This document shows, in pieces, positions 14,074 to 22,062 of a DNA stretch of 22,062 nucleotides. Position numbers and translations under genes: made by a program. The notes below the pieces were generated by a model. That model had not been told where the DNA came from, made no database searches, and saw only the letters and a list, made by a program, of their open reading frames with translations. This DNA is from Candidatus Caenarcanum sp. (lineage in GTDB: Bacteria; Cyanobacteriota; Vampirovibrionia; Gastranaerophilales; UBA9971), in assembly GCA_020720345.1 (NCBI GenBank), contig DYOT01000007.1:1-22062 (forward strand). The letters run 5' to 3'. Positions within the stretch are counted from its first letter, which is position 1. Each line of letters begins with the position of its first letter.

Positions 14074-14851
14074 AATTAGTTATTCAATAAGCAGCAACCC
14101 TAATAAACCTGCTTTAATCCCTTTTATAGTTTCAGGCTATCCAAATTTTGAAACAACTAAAAAGCTTTTAAACCTGTTTGAAGAAAAAAAAGTTGCCGCA
14201 ATTGAACTGGGGATTCCATTTTCAGATCCTCTGGCTGACGGTCCTATCATCCAGAAAGCTTCAAAAGCTTCTCTTGAAAATGGAACTAATATAAACAAAA
14301 TTTTTGAAATGCTGGCAGAAATTGAAGATAATTTTTCTATTCCAATAATTTTATTTACCTATTACAACCCTGTCTTAAGCTTTGGGGCTGAAAATTTTAT
14401 TAAAAAAGCTGCTTCATTGAATGTTTCTGGCATTATAATTCCAGATTTGCCTCTGGAAGAAGCTGATGATTTTTCTCAATCATGTAAAGCGAATAAAATC
14501 GATTTTATTATGCTTATTTCTCCAACTTCCGATAAAGAACGAATTAAAAAAATAGCTGAAACTTCAGCAGGATTTATTTATCTTGTATCTTCAACAGGAG
14601 TAACAGGAGTAAGGGAAAATTTTTCAGGAATGCTTGGAAATATTTTACAGGACATAAAAAAAGTTACCAAAATTCCTACAGCAGTTGGCTTTGGTGTTTC
14701 CAGCCAAGAACATATTAGCGAATTAAAAACACTTGGCGCAGATGCGGCTATTATAGGCAGCGCAATAGTTAGGCTTATCGATAAATACAAAGACGATGAA
14801 AGCTTGTTAATCAGTGAAATGAGCGAATATCTGAATAGCCTTTATTCATAA
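14048..14851 (+). CDS. trpA: Tryptophan synthase alpha subunit
   Basis: TrpA cleaves indole-3-glycerol phosphate to indole and glyceraldehyde 3-phosphate, normally passing indole through a tunnel to TrpB. The 267-residue TIM barrel has the catalytic E53 and D64 in IELGIPFSDPLADGP (52-66), ILFTYYNPV, GIIIPDLPLEE, LVSSTGVTGVR and the phosphate-binding VGFGVSS...GADAAIIGSAIV. Numbering is shifted four from E. coli (E49/D60). It begins inside folK (26-nt overlap), which implies coupled translation. trpB, its usual neighbour, is not in the window. Its 3' end overlaps that of trmFO by 10 nt. Confidence 0.97.
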   Translation: MVPEELVSKISYSISSNPNKPALIPFIVSGYPNFETTKKLLNLFEEKKVAAIELGIPFSDPLADGPIIQKASKASLENGTNINKIFEMLAEIEDNFSIPIILFTYYNPVLSFGAENFIKKAASLNVSGIIIPDLPLEEADDFSQSCKANKIDFIMLISPTSDKERIKKIAETSAGFIYLVSSTGVTGVRENFSGMLGNILQDIKKVTKIPTAVGFGVSSQEHISELKTLGADAAIIGSAIVRLIDKYKDDESLLISEMSEYLNSLYS

Positions 14852-16152
14852 AATAAATTTTTAACGTATTCCAAAGACCTTTCAGCCAAAAGACTATTTT
14901 TAAGCTTTTTATCTTTTCTTGTCTTTCTATCTATTTCCATAGGGTTTAGAATGCCCCAGTTGCTGTTTATAGGCTGAAAATGTTTATGGTCGGGAAAAGT
15001 TATATAAGAGCATAAGGCACCTAAAATACTTATGGAATCAAGCTTCAGCAAGTTTTTACTGTTTATTAGCCTGCTCATGTTAATCCCTGCAAGAAGTCCT
15101 GAGGCTATAGATTCTGTATAACCTTCAACGCCTGTTATCTGCCCTGCAAAAAACAAGTTAGACCTGTTTTTTGACTGCAAAGTCGGTTCAAGTACCAGAG
15201 GGCTGTGTATAAAAGTATTTCTGTGCATTACTCCATATCTAACTATAGAAGCATTTTCAAGTCCCGGAATACTCTGGATTAAATCTTTTTGCGCTCCCCA
15301 TTTTAAATTTGTCTGAAATCCCACGAGATTATAAAGAGTTGCCGCCTTATTATCCTGTCTAAGCTGAATAACAGCATAATTTTTTTGTTCTGTTCTTTCA
15401 TCTATAAGCCCTACAGGTTTTAATGGACCAAATCTCAAAGTATCTTTTCCTCTTGATGCCATGACCTCAATCGGCATGCAGGATTCAAAAAACTTTGCGT
15501 CTTTTTCAAACTCTTTTAGTTCGATTTTCGGAGCGTTTATAAGTATTTCATAAAACTTGTCATATTCCTCCCGATTCATCGGGCAGTTTATATAATCTGC
15601 TTCCCCCTTGTTATAGCGACTTGCCAGAAAGGCAATATCAAAATTTATCGAGTCCTTTTCGACTATTGGAGCAATTGCATCAAAAAAATACAGGTTATCA
15701 GCCCCGGTAAAATTTATGATATTTTTAGTCAGTTTTTCAGAAGTCAAAGGTCCTGTAGCAATAATCACAGGATTATCAGCAGGAATTTCTGTAATTTCCT
15801 CGTTTATAACTTCAATAAAAGGATTTGATTTAATAGCATTAGTGATTTTTTCCGCAAAAATCTCCCTGTCGACAGCAAGCGCATTTCCGGCAGGGACTTT
15901 GCTTTCATCGGCAAAATTCATAAGAAAAGATTCCATAAGTCTTAATTCTTGCTTCAAAAGCCCGCTTGCCACGCCTAAATCATTAGAACCAAGGCTGTTA
16001 CTGCATACAAGCTCCCCTAGCTTATCAGTTTCGTGCGCGCCGGTGGCTTTTATAGGACGCATTTCATATAATTCAACATTTATATTATTCTTAGCCAGCT
16101 GAAGTGCGGCTTCTGAGCCAGCTAATCCCCCACCTATTATTTTCACTTTCAT
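14842..16152 (-). CDS. trmFO: Methylenetetrahydrofolate-dependent tRNA (uracil-54-C5) methyltransferase
   Basis: TrmFO makes ribothymidine-54 in the T-loop of tRNA, using methylene-THF as carbon donor and FADH2 as reductant. The 436-residue protein begins with the FAD-binding Rossmann motif IIGGGLAGSEAA (5-16). It then shows ELVCSNSLGS with C50, and FESCMPIEVMASRG with C225, matching the two cysteines known in the B. subtilis enzyme (C53, C226). INCPMNREEYDKF (188-200) and the FFAGQITGVEGYTES NAD/FAD segment follow. AAGGA lies about 11 nt before the ATG. It follows the outer-membrane channel gene by 18 nt, so it is probably read from the same transcript. Its 3' end overlaps trpA. Confidence 0.97.
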   Translation of the reverse strand: MKVKIIGGGLAGSEAALQLAKNNINVELYEMRPIKATGAHETDKLGELVCSNSLGSNDLGVASGLLKQELRLMESFLMNFADESKVPAGNALAVDREIFAEKITNAIKSNPFIEVINEEITEIPADNPVIIATGPLTSEKLTKNIINFTGADNLYFFDAIAPIVEKDSINFDIAFLASRYNKGEADYINCPMNREEYDKFYEILINAPKIELKEFEKDAKFFESCMPIEVMASRGKDTLRFGPLKPVGLIDERTEQKNYAVIQLRQDNKAATLYNLVGFQTNLKWGAQKDLIQSIPGLENASIVRYGVMHRNTFIHSPLVLEPTLQSKNRSNLFFAGQITGVEGYTESIASGLLAGINMSRLINSKNLLKLDSISILGALCSYITFPDHKHFQPINSNWGILNPMEIDRKTRKDKKLKNSLLAERSLEYVKNLFYE

Positions 16153-16170
16153 CTTTAATCTTTTCCTTAA

Positions 16171-17595
16171 TTAAAATCCGCCACCAAGTGCTTTATATAA
16201 GCTGATATTATCCACCAAAACCTGCACTTTTATATTGACTTCAGACTGTTTGTATTTTATATAGTCCTGTTTGGAAAGCAAAACATCCAGACAAGAAGCA
16301 ATTCCCTCATTATACCTGTTTTCTGTAAGTCCAAGTTTTTTCTCAGCATTTACAGCATCTTCTTCAGCTTGATTAAATTGTTTAATATCGCTGTTCAAGC
16401 TTATAAAACTGTCCTCAACTTCCTGCAAGGCTGTTAAAACTGATTTTTGATATCCTTCTATCGCCTGTTTATAAACAGCCTTTTTAATTTTAAGATTTGC
16501 GAACATTTTGCCTTCGTAAATAGGAAGTTTAAGCGAACCTCCCACCAAAGATGCATTGCTGCTCCAATCAAAAATATTGCCCGGCTGGAATGAAGAATAA
16601 TTAAACAATCCTGTGGCGTTTAATGACGGTAGAAATTGCCGTCTTGCAAACGATATATCAATACCTGCGCTTTCAAGATTTTTTTCTGAAGACATAATAT
16701 CAGGTCTGCGGATAATTAAGTCTGAAGGACTTCCTGCATTAAGCAGAGAAGGAAAATTTATGCAGTCTATATCAGAGCGGGTAAAGCCTGACTGTTCAAC
16801 AGGAGGAACACCAACAAGGACACAAAGCCTGTGAACATAGATCCCCCTAAGTTTAATTTTCTCTTCTATGCTTGTTTTGGTTGCTGAAATATTTTGCTGT
16901 GCCGTTAAAACATCATCATAAGAAGCCACGCCTTCTTTAAAAAGACAGTTTTGCTGTTTAAGAAGTTCTTCTTGATATTTCATAAGTTCGCATTGAAGTT
17001 TTATAATCTTATCTGTGAGTATTAAATTGAAATAATCATTTGCAACACTGGAAGAAACCATGATTTGAGCTGTTTTATAATCCAGAGAAGAAGCTTCAGC
17101 CTGTTTTCTGGCTGACAAAGTACCAGGGTGATTTTTTCTGAAAATATCAACTTCATACTGTGCAATAAGAGGAATTAATAAAACATTTTTGATTGAGTTC
17201 TGAGGATTTGCAAAAAGAAAATTTTCCGAACTGTTTAAAAATCTGAAATAATAAGTATTTAAATCAAGTTTCGGAAGCTCATTGCTAAAAGCAGATTGTG
17301 TATACCCTTCCATTTCTTCGATGCGGGCAAGAGCTGTCCTGACATCTTTATTGGAAGCCAGAGCCTGATTTATGTAATTATCAAGAACCGGATCACAAAA
17401 ATTAGCCCACCAATCTTTTTCCGGAAAATTTTCATTGATTTCAAAACTTGGTAAATATTCTGAAAGGGTGTTAAGCTCCTGCCAGTCTTTAACTGCGTAG
17501 TTAATTAAATAATTTCGGGGATTTTTTTCAACCTTAAAACCGTTTGCAAAAATAAAAATGCAGCTTATTAAAAGAATTTGAATAAATTTTTTCAT
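16171..17595 (-). CDS. TolC/NodT-family outer-membrane efflux channel
   Basis: This is the outer-membrane exit duct of a tripartite exporter, about 474 residues and normal for the family. The ATG at 17595 is preferred because a GGA lies 4 nt upstream. An ATG at 17613 adds six residues without a ribosome-binding sequence. The N-terminus MKKFIQILLISCIFIFANGF is a signal peptide. L-I-S-C resembles a lipobox, but hydrophobic residues continue after the Cys, so lipidation is uncertain. The mature start has the family pattern PEKDWWANFCDPVLDNYINQ, then DVRTALARIEEMEG and two coiled-coil OEP repeats (QQNCLFKEGVASYDDVLTAQ and ENRYNEGIASCLDVLLSKQ). It is divergent from the adaptor gene and shares its promoter region. 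Confidence 0.92.
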   Translation of the reverse strand: MKKFIQILLISCIFIFANGFKVEKNPRNYLINYAVKDWQELNTLSEYLPSFEINENFPEKDWWANFCDPVLDNYINQALASNKDVRTALARIEEMEGYTQSAFSNELPKLDLNTYYFRFLNSSENFLFANPQNSIKNVLLIPLIAQYEVDIFRKNHPGTLSARKQAEASSLDYKTAQIMVSSSVANDYFNLILTDKIIKLQCELMKYQEELLKQQNCLFKEGVASYDDVLTAQQNISATKTSIEEKIKLRGIYVHRLCVLVGVPPVEQSGFTRSDIDCINFPSLLNAGSPSDLIIRRPDIMSSEKNLESAGIDISFARRQFLPSLNATGLFNYSSFQPGNIFDWSSNASLVGGSLKLPIYEGKMFANLKIKKAVYKQAIEGYQKSVLTALQEVEDSFISLNSDIKQFNQAEEDAVNAEKKLGLTENRYNEGIASCLDVLLSKQDYIKYKQSEVNIKVQVLVDNISLYKALGGGF

Positions 17596-17638
17596 AAATT
17601 CCAGTTTTTTCATAAATAAAAATATACAATAAAAATGC

Positions 17639-17694
17639 TGTAATAATTGAATTGATTATTTTATAATTATACTTAAATTTCGTGAGGAGTTGAA
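17639..17694. promoter_or_regulatory. Likely overlapping divergent promoters of the exporter
   Basis: On the minus strand TTCAAC (17694-17689) lies 17 nt before TATAAT (17671-17666), directed at the channel gene. On the plus strand a TATAAT (17662-17667) faces the adaptor, 17 nt after a poor -35 (TGTAAT, 17639-17644). The two -10 boxes overlap, so one regulator could control both arms. GAGGAG at 17684-17689 is the ribosome-binding sequence of the adaptor gene. Confidence 0.4.
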
Positions 17695-17701
17695 AAACTT
17701 A

Positions 17702-18895
17702 ATGGTTAACAGTAAAAAAGCCAGATTTATTTTTATAATCCTGATTATTATTGTATTAGGAGTAATTGCAGGATTTTTAAATTATTTATTTAAGCCAAAA
17801 ACACAGAATTTATTCGTAAGCGGCAGGCTTGAAGGTTATGAAGTTGATATCAGTCCAAAATATGGCGGAAAAATCGACTATATAATTGGACGAGAAGGCA
17901 CAAGAGTCAAAAAAGGCGAATTGCTTGTAAAACTAGATGATCCTGAATTACAGGCACAACTTGAAGCTGCAAAAGCTAATATTGAAACCTCAAAACAACA
18001 GCAAAAGCAAGGAGAAGTTCAGCTTAACGTTGTAAATAGTCAGATTAAGCAGGCAAATTCTTCATTTGCTCAGTCTGTCGAAAGCTCACAAGCAACTATT
18101 CAGCAGGCTCAAACATCTTTAGATATAGCTAAAGCTCAATATTCACAAGCTCAGGAGTTGTTAAACCAGGCAAATTACGAATTAGAGATGGCAGAAAGTG
18201 ATTTAAGCCGTTATACAAACCTCATAAAAACAGGTTCAATCTCTAAACAAACCCATGATCAGGCAAAAACAAGGTATAACACCACAAAATCCACACAACT
18301 TTCCAGAACAACAGGATTAAATGTGTCTCAAAGTCAAATTACAGAGGCACAGGCGCTTCTATCTCAGGCAATATCATCAAAATACAATCCTACGATTAAT
18401 AAAGAGCAGATTAATCTTTTATATTCACAGATTGAACAGGCAAAATCCCAGATTGAAGCCGCAAAATCAAATGTAAACCAAGCTCAGGCTCAAAAACGCC
18501 AGATTGAAGCACAGATAAGCTATTTTAATATTAAAAGTCCCATTAACGGCATAATAATTGACAGAACTTCCGAACCGGGAGAAATTGTCAATACAGGCAA
18601 AATAATTTTAACTTTACTGGATTACAATACAGTTTATCTACGTGGTTACATACCTGAAGGCAAAGTTGGACTAATTCATGTTGGGCAGCCTGCAAATGTT
18701 TATCTTGATTCTGCGCCTAAAAAACCAATTAAGGGCTGTGTTGCAGAAATTGATGCTGAAGCTTCCTTTACGCCTGAAAATATTTACTTTCGTGAAGACC
18801 GCGTAAAACAGGTTTTTGGAATAAAAATTAATATTACTAACCCACAGGGTCTGGCAAAACCCGGAATGCCTGCTGACGGGGAGATTATGTTATAA
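17702..18895 (+). CDS. HlyD-family periplasmic adaptor (membrane fusion protein)
   Basis: This protein joins an inner-membrane ABC transporter to the outer-membrane channel. The ATG at 17702 (397 aa) lies 12 nt after GAGGAG. A TTG at 17690 touches that sequence and is unlikely. One N-terminal membrane anchor (about 9-29) is followed by the first half of the biotinyl/lipoyl-like domain (46-80, SGRLEGYEVDISPKYGGKI...). A long Gln/Ala/Ser-rich helical hairpin spans about 82-272, with the typical turn YTNLIKTGSISKQTHDQAKT (171-190). The second lipoyl half (about 276-306, IKSPINGIIIDRTSEPGEIV) and a beta-barrel domain complete it. It resembles YbhG/EmrA-type adaptors and starts the adaptor-ATPase-permease operon. 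Confidence 0.94.
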   Translation: MVNSKKARFIFIILIIIVLGVIAGFLNYLFKPKTQNLFVSGRLEGYEVDISPKYGGKIDYIIGREGTRVKKGELLVKLDDPELQAQLEAAKANIETSKQQQKQGEVQLNVVNSQIKQANSSFAQSVESSQATIQQAQTSLDIAKAQYSQAQELLNQANYELEMAESDLSRYTNLIKTGSISKQTHDQAKTRYNTTKSTQLSRTTGLNVSQSQITEAQALLSQAISSKYNPTINKEQINLLYSQIEQAKSQIEAAKSNVNQAQAQKRQIEAQISYFNIKSPINGIIIDRTSEPGEIVNTGKIILTLLDYNTVYLRGYIPEGKVGLIHVGQPANVYLDSAPKKPIKGCVAEIDAEASFTPENIYFREDRVKQVFGIKINITNPQGLAKPGMPADGEIML

Positions 18896-18963
18896 AACAG
18901 GTGAAACCGTCATTCTAAACAAAGATAAAATTTTTCCAATAAATTTAAAAAACAGGCAAAAAA

Positions 18964-20706
18964 ATGATTAATTCTATCGATGAAGTCGTAATAATAAAAA
19001 ATCTCCATAAAAAATACGGCAACATTCAGGCAGTAAAGGATATAAGCCTGACTGTTAAAAAAGGTGAGATTTTTGGTCTTATTGGTCCTGATGGTGCAGG
19101 AAAAACAAGTATTTTTAATATTCTGTCAGGCATTACATCCCCTGATAGCGGAGAAGTAAAGACTTTTGAAAGCTTACCGAGTAATTCACGTCAGAAAATC
19201 GGGTACTTAACCCAGCAATTTTCTTTTTATAACGACCTTAGCATTAATGAAAACCTTGAATTTGCTGCAAAAGTCAGAAAAGTTCCTGAAGAAACATTTA
19301 AAGAAAGAAGAAACAAGTATTTAAAACTTATGAACCTTGAAGATTTCTCTGACAGGCTGGCAGGTCAGCTTTCAGGAGGGATGAGACAAAAACTTGCGCT
19401 TTGCTGTGTGCTTATTTATCAGCCGCTGATTTTGCTTCTGGATGAACCGACCACAGGAGTAGACCCGGTTTCACGCAGGGATTTCTGGGACGTTCTTTCT
19501 TCTCTCTCTGCTGAAGATATAACAATTATTATTGCCACTCCTTATCTTGACGAAGCAGAACGATGCAATCGCATTGCGCTTGTTTACGATGGGCTCTTTG
19601 AACAGATTGGCACTCCTGCAAAAATAAGAAATGGGCTTCCTCTGGAAAGTGTTTTTGTTGATTTACTGAAAAAAAAAGCAACTAAAACAGTTATTAATGC
19701 ATTTCCTTATAGTAAACAGGTAATTCTCAATACCCGCAAAACCGATGGGCAAAATGAAATGAAGATGACAGTGCGGGATAGTAATGATAATGCGATAGGA
19801 GCTTATAACCTGTGTAAAACTTTTGACAGCTTTGTCGCTGTAAAAAATGTTAATTTGGAAGTCAAATATGGCGAAGTTTTCGGGCTTCTTGGGGCAAACG
19901 GGGCAGGAAAAACTACCACAGTAAAAATGTTATGCGGACTACTAAGCGCAACATCAGGTGAAATTTACCTCGGAGGAGAAACAGGCAATCTGAGAAGCTC
20001 TGGATTAAGGCAAAGAATCGGCTATATGAGCCAAAAATTCACACTTTATAATGATCTTACAATTCTGGAAAATCTAAAATTCTATTGCGGTGTGTATTCT
20101 GTGCCGCAAAAAGAACAATCTGCAAAGATAGAATGGGTTTTAAATGCTTCAGGACTGGAGGGGCAAGAAAATTTACTTACAGGACTACTTCCTGGAGGAT
20201 GGAAACAGCGTGTTTCTTTTGGGGCTTCAATAATGCATGAGCCCGAAATATTATTTCTTGATGAACCTACTTCAGGAGTTGATCCTCTTGCCAGAAGAAT
20301 GTTCTGGCAGACTATAACAGATCTCGCCCAAAGAGGAACTGCTATTATTGTTATCACTCATTATCTTGAAGAAGCTGAAAACTGTAGCAGAATGGCTTTC
20401 ATGGATGATGGGCAAATTATTGCACAGGGAACCCCGAACGAAATTAAAAATTTACAAACCGGATCCCTTGTTGAAATAATAGCAGAGAGACCTCAGCAGG
20501 CTTACTTACTATTAAAGAAAACTATTGAACCCTGGAAAACCGCTCTTTTCGGAAGCAGAATCCACGTAAACACTGAAAAACCTGACGAAGAAATTTGCTT
20601 AATTAAAAGTTTGCTTGAATCAAACAATATAAAACTCTTTTCCACTTCTGAAATTCCTTTTTCACTTGAAGATGTGTTTATTAGCTTAATAGAAAAAAGG
20701 CAATAA
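18964..20706 (+). CDS. Double ABC ATPase (two fused nucleotide-binding domains), YbhF-like
   Basis: The 580-residue protein holds two complete ATPase domains that power the ABC-2 permease. Domain 1 (about 8-235) has Walker A GPDGAGKTS (41-49), signature LSGGM (136-140) and Walker B LLLLDEP with E161, but has Pro193 (IIIATPYLDEAE) where the H-loop histidine is expected. Domain 2 (about 278-500) has Walker A GANGAGKTT (310-318), signature LPGGW (409-413), Walker B FLDEP (431-435) and H-loop H466. AGG lies about 7 nt before the ATG. The permease gene begins 2 nt after the stop. The substrate is not evident from sequence. Confidence 0.95.
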   Translation: MINSIDEVVIIKNLHKKYGNIQAVKDISLTVKKGEIFGLIGPDGAGKTSIFNILSGITSPDSGEVKTFESLPSNSRQKIGYLTQQFSFYNDLSINENLEFAAKVRKVPEETFKERRNKYLKLMNLEDFSDRLAGQLSGGMRQKLALCCVLIYQPLILLLDEPTTGVDPVSRRDFWDVLSSLSAEDITIIIATPYLDEAERCNRIALVYDGLFEQIGTPAKIRNGLPLESVFVDLLKKKATKTVINAFPYSKQVILNTRKTDGQNEMKMTVRDSNDNAIGAYNLCKTFDSFVAVKNVNLEVKYGEVFGLLGANGAGKTTTVKMLCGLLSATSGEIYLGGETGNLRSSGLRQRIGYMSQKFTLYNDLTILENLKFYCGVYSVPQKEQSAKIEWVLNASGLEGQENLLTGLLPGGWKQRVSFGASIMHEPEILFLDEPTSGVDPLARRMFWQTITDLAQRGTAIIVITHYLEEAENCSRMAFMDDGQIIAQGTPNEIKNLQTGSLVEIIAERPQQAYLLLKKTIEPWKTALFGSRIHVNTEKPDEEICLIKSLLESNNIKLFSTSEIPFSLEDVFISLIEKRQ

Positions 20707-20708
20707 CC

Positions 20709-21803
20709 ATGCAAAAAATTCTTGCCCAGTGCAAAAAAGAACTTTTACAATTTTCAAGATATAAGACCACCGTTCTTTTAGCTATATTACTGCCGTTTAT
20801 GACTCTTGTTGTATTTGGCTATGCAATCAGGCTGGAAGCAAAAAACGTTCCTATTATTATTCAGGATTTTGATAAAACTCCTTTAAGCCGTGAATACATT
20901 GACAGATTCGCTGTAAGTAATTTATTCAGGCTTGTAAATTCATCAAAAAGCATTCAGGAAGCTCTGGATATGGGAACGGCAAAAGTAGCAATGATTATTC
21001 CTCCGCATTTCAGCAGAAACATAAAAGACGGAAAATCAAGCGAAGTACAGTTTCTTCTTGACGGAACAGACGTTGTAAACGCTAAAATAATTAAGGGCGG
21101 GATTTTCGGCGTAACAGAATTTTTTATATCACATAATAAACTTCGGATAAGCAGTCCTTCTATTATTCCCCGTATTCGTATCTGGTTTAATCCCGGCAGA
21201 AAAGAAGCGCTTTTTATTGTTCCGGGAGTTTTTACCCTTGTACTTACTCTTTATCCTGCATTGCTGGCTTCAATTGCTATGGCAAGAGAAAAAGAGGAGG
21301 GTAATATTATACAGGTTTACGCTTCAGGCATTTCAGCAACTGAATTAATACTCGGGAAATTGCTTGCATACCTGATTGTAGCTATAGGGCAGACATTATT
21401 TACGTTAACGCTTGGAATTATAATATTTAAGCTAAATTTTATCGGGGATATAAGTTTGTTTATTATAGGCACTTTAATTTTTCTGATAAACTCAGTGTTG
21501 TTCGGACTTTTAGCCGGTGCTGTCTCCACAACACAGGCTTCTGCAATCCAGATTGCAGGGACTACAATGGCAATGGCAATAATCCTTCTTAGCGGGTTTA
21601 TTTATCCTGTAAGCAATATTCCTTTTCCACTTTCGCTTCTATCGTATATAATCCCAGGAAGATACTATATAGAGCTATCCAGAGACAGCTTTGTAAGGGG
21701 TTCAGGCTGGACAGGGTGTTGGTATATCCCATTAATTTTGTTAATTCTTGCATTATTGCAATTTTTAATCATATGGAATAAAACCAAAAAAATGCAGATA
21801 TAA
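20709..21803 (+). CDS. ABC-2 type permease, YbhS/YhhJ-like
   Basis: The 364-residue inner-membrane subunit begins with a cytoplasmic amphipathic helix (MQKILAQCKKELLQFSRYKT) and TM1 (about 20-40). A large extracytoplasmic loop spans about 41-170, and five further membrane helices occupy the C-terminal half. The cytoplasmic motif MAREKEEGNIIQVYAS matches the RE(R/K)E.G segment that couples ABC-2 permeases to their ATPase. Length and layout match YbhS/YbhR/YhhJ. Those systems usually have two permease genes. Here only one is present before gpsA, so a homodimer or a partner encoded elsewhere is implied. Confidence 0.94.
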   Translation: MQKILAQCKKELLQFSRYKTTVLLAILLPFMTLVVFGYAIRLEAKNVPIIIQDFDKTPLSREYIDRFAVSNLFRLVNSSKSIQEALDMGTAKVAMIIPPHFSRNIKDGKSSEVQFLLDGTDVVNAKIIKGGIFGVTEFFISHNKLRISSPSIIPRIRIWFNPGRKEALFIVPGVFTLVLTLYPALLASIAMAREKEEGNIIQVYASGISATELILGKLLAYLIVAIGQTLFTLTLGIIIFKLNFIGDISLFIIGTLIFLINSVLFGLLAGAVSTTQASAIQIAGTTMAMAIILLSGFIYPVSNIPFPLSLLSYIIPGRYYIELSRDSFVRGSGWTGCWYIPLILLILALLQFLIIWNKTKKMQI

Positions 21804-21822
21804 TTATATTAAAATAGGGAAT

Positions 21823-21850
21823 TTGCTGATTTTTAATTAATTCGTATAAT
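21823..21850 (+). promoter_or_regulatory. Probable promoter of gpsA
   Basis: TTGCTG (21823-21828), a 16-nt gap, then a perfect TATAAT (21845-21850), placing the transcript start near 21857. It lies between the permease stop and gpsA, indicating that gpsA is not solely dependent on the exporter operon. Confidence 0.5.
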
Positions 21851-21885
21851 TATAGTAATAACGCTTAAAAACTCAAGAGAGGATT

Positions 21886-22062
21886 ATGAAAATAATGAAG
21901 CTTACTATTCTGGGTGCAGGCAGCTGGGGTTTATGCCTTACAAAACTTTTAACCGATAATTTTACGGAAATTTCTTTGTGGTCAAGAGAAGAAGACATGC
22001 CCGAAGAGCTTATGGAAACAAAGTCTGTCAGTTTTCCTTTTCCTGTAAAGCTTGATAATAAA
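21886..22062 (+). CDS. gpsA: Glycerol-3-phosphate dehydrogenase [NAD(P)+], N-terminal part, cut by window end
   Basis: Only 59 codons are present. GpsA reduces dihydroxyacetone phosphate to sn-glycerol 3-phosphate, the backbone of membrane phospholipids. The N-terminal NAD-binding motif LTILGAGSWGLCLTKLL and the following EISLWSREE match the family (ITVLGAGSWGTALA / VTLWGR). The start is uncertain: AGGA (21880-21883) lies 2 nt before the ATG at 21886 and 11 nt before the ATG at 21895 (MKLTILGAG). The frame is open to the window edge. Confidence 0.85.
   Translation, partial: MKIMKLTILGAGSWGLCLTKLLTDNFTEISLWSREEDMPEELMETKSVSFPFPVKLDNK

Noticed and set aside
17560..17595. Lipoprotein signal (L-I-S-C) in the channel protein
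   Set aside because: Hydrophobic residues continue for several positions after the Cys and the preceding hydrophobic stretch is very short, so ordinary signal-peptidase cleavage is at least as likely.
1..22062. CRISPR array, prophage or insertion sequence
   Set aside because: No regularly spaced direct repeats with spacers, no transposase, integrase or phage structural motif, and no tRNA-associated attachment site were seen.

Overview
The window is AT-rich bacterial DNA using the standard stop codons. TGA ends the histidine kinase gene, and an RF2 gene is present, so TGA has not been reassigned. An outer-membrane efflux channel paired with a periplasmic adaptor implies a cell with two membranes. 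Low GC, TrmFO, many TPR proteins and small Asn/Ser-rich orphan proteins with N-termini such as MEINFNP or 'INFSA' remind me of Gastranaerophilales/Melainabacteria (the non-photosynthetic cyanobacterial sister group). That placement rests on impression and recall, not on a search.

Layout. 1-502: non-coding, holding a 217-bp nested palindromic repeat. 503-3222 (+): a membrane-anchored TPR protein, then rlmN (23S rRNA/tRNA A2 methylation). 3231-8892 (-): a compact run read right to left, comprising a secreted TPR protein, a membrane-anchored protein of unknown function, a tRNA-dihydrouridine synthase, RF2 (prfB, with the programmed +1 frameshift intact) and a small orphan with a duplicated SKESD motif. 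rlmN and the orphan converge on a perfect hairpin that contains both stop codons. 8893-9102: a divergent intergenic region with a perfect 15-bp inverted repeat. 9103-10309 (+): two overlapping genes for small membrane proteins that look like diverged tandem copies. 10382-12519 (+): a PhoB/PhoR-type response regulator and histidine kinase. 12522-13241 (-): an Asn/Ser-rich orphan. 13561-14851 (+): folK overlapping trpA. 14842-17595 (-): a NodT/TolC-like outer-membrane channel gene followed by trmFO. 17702-21803 (+): an HlyD-type adaptor, a fused double ABC ATPase and an ABC-2 permease. 21886-end (+): the start of gpsA.

How the genes work together. The channel, adaptor, double ATPase and permease on either side of 17.65 kb form a complete tripartite exporter of the YbhG-YbhF-YbhS type, with the channel transcribed divergently. 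Translation-related enzymes recur (RlmN, RF2, Dus, TrmFO) but sit in separate units next to envelope or unknown genes. I see no CRISPR array, transposase, phage gene, tRNA or rRNA. The least explained parts are the two-gene membrane module at 9.1-10.3 kb with its palindromic upstream region, the two orphan low-complexity proteins, and the 5' palindromic repeat.
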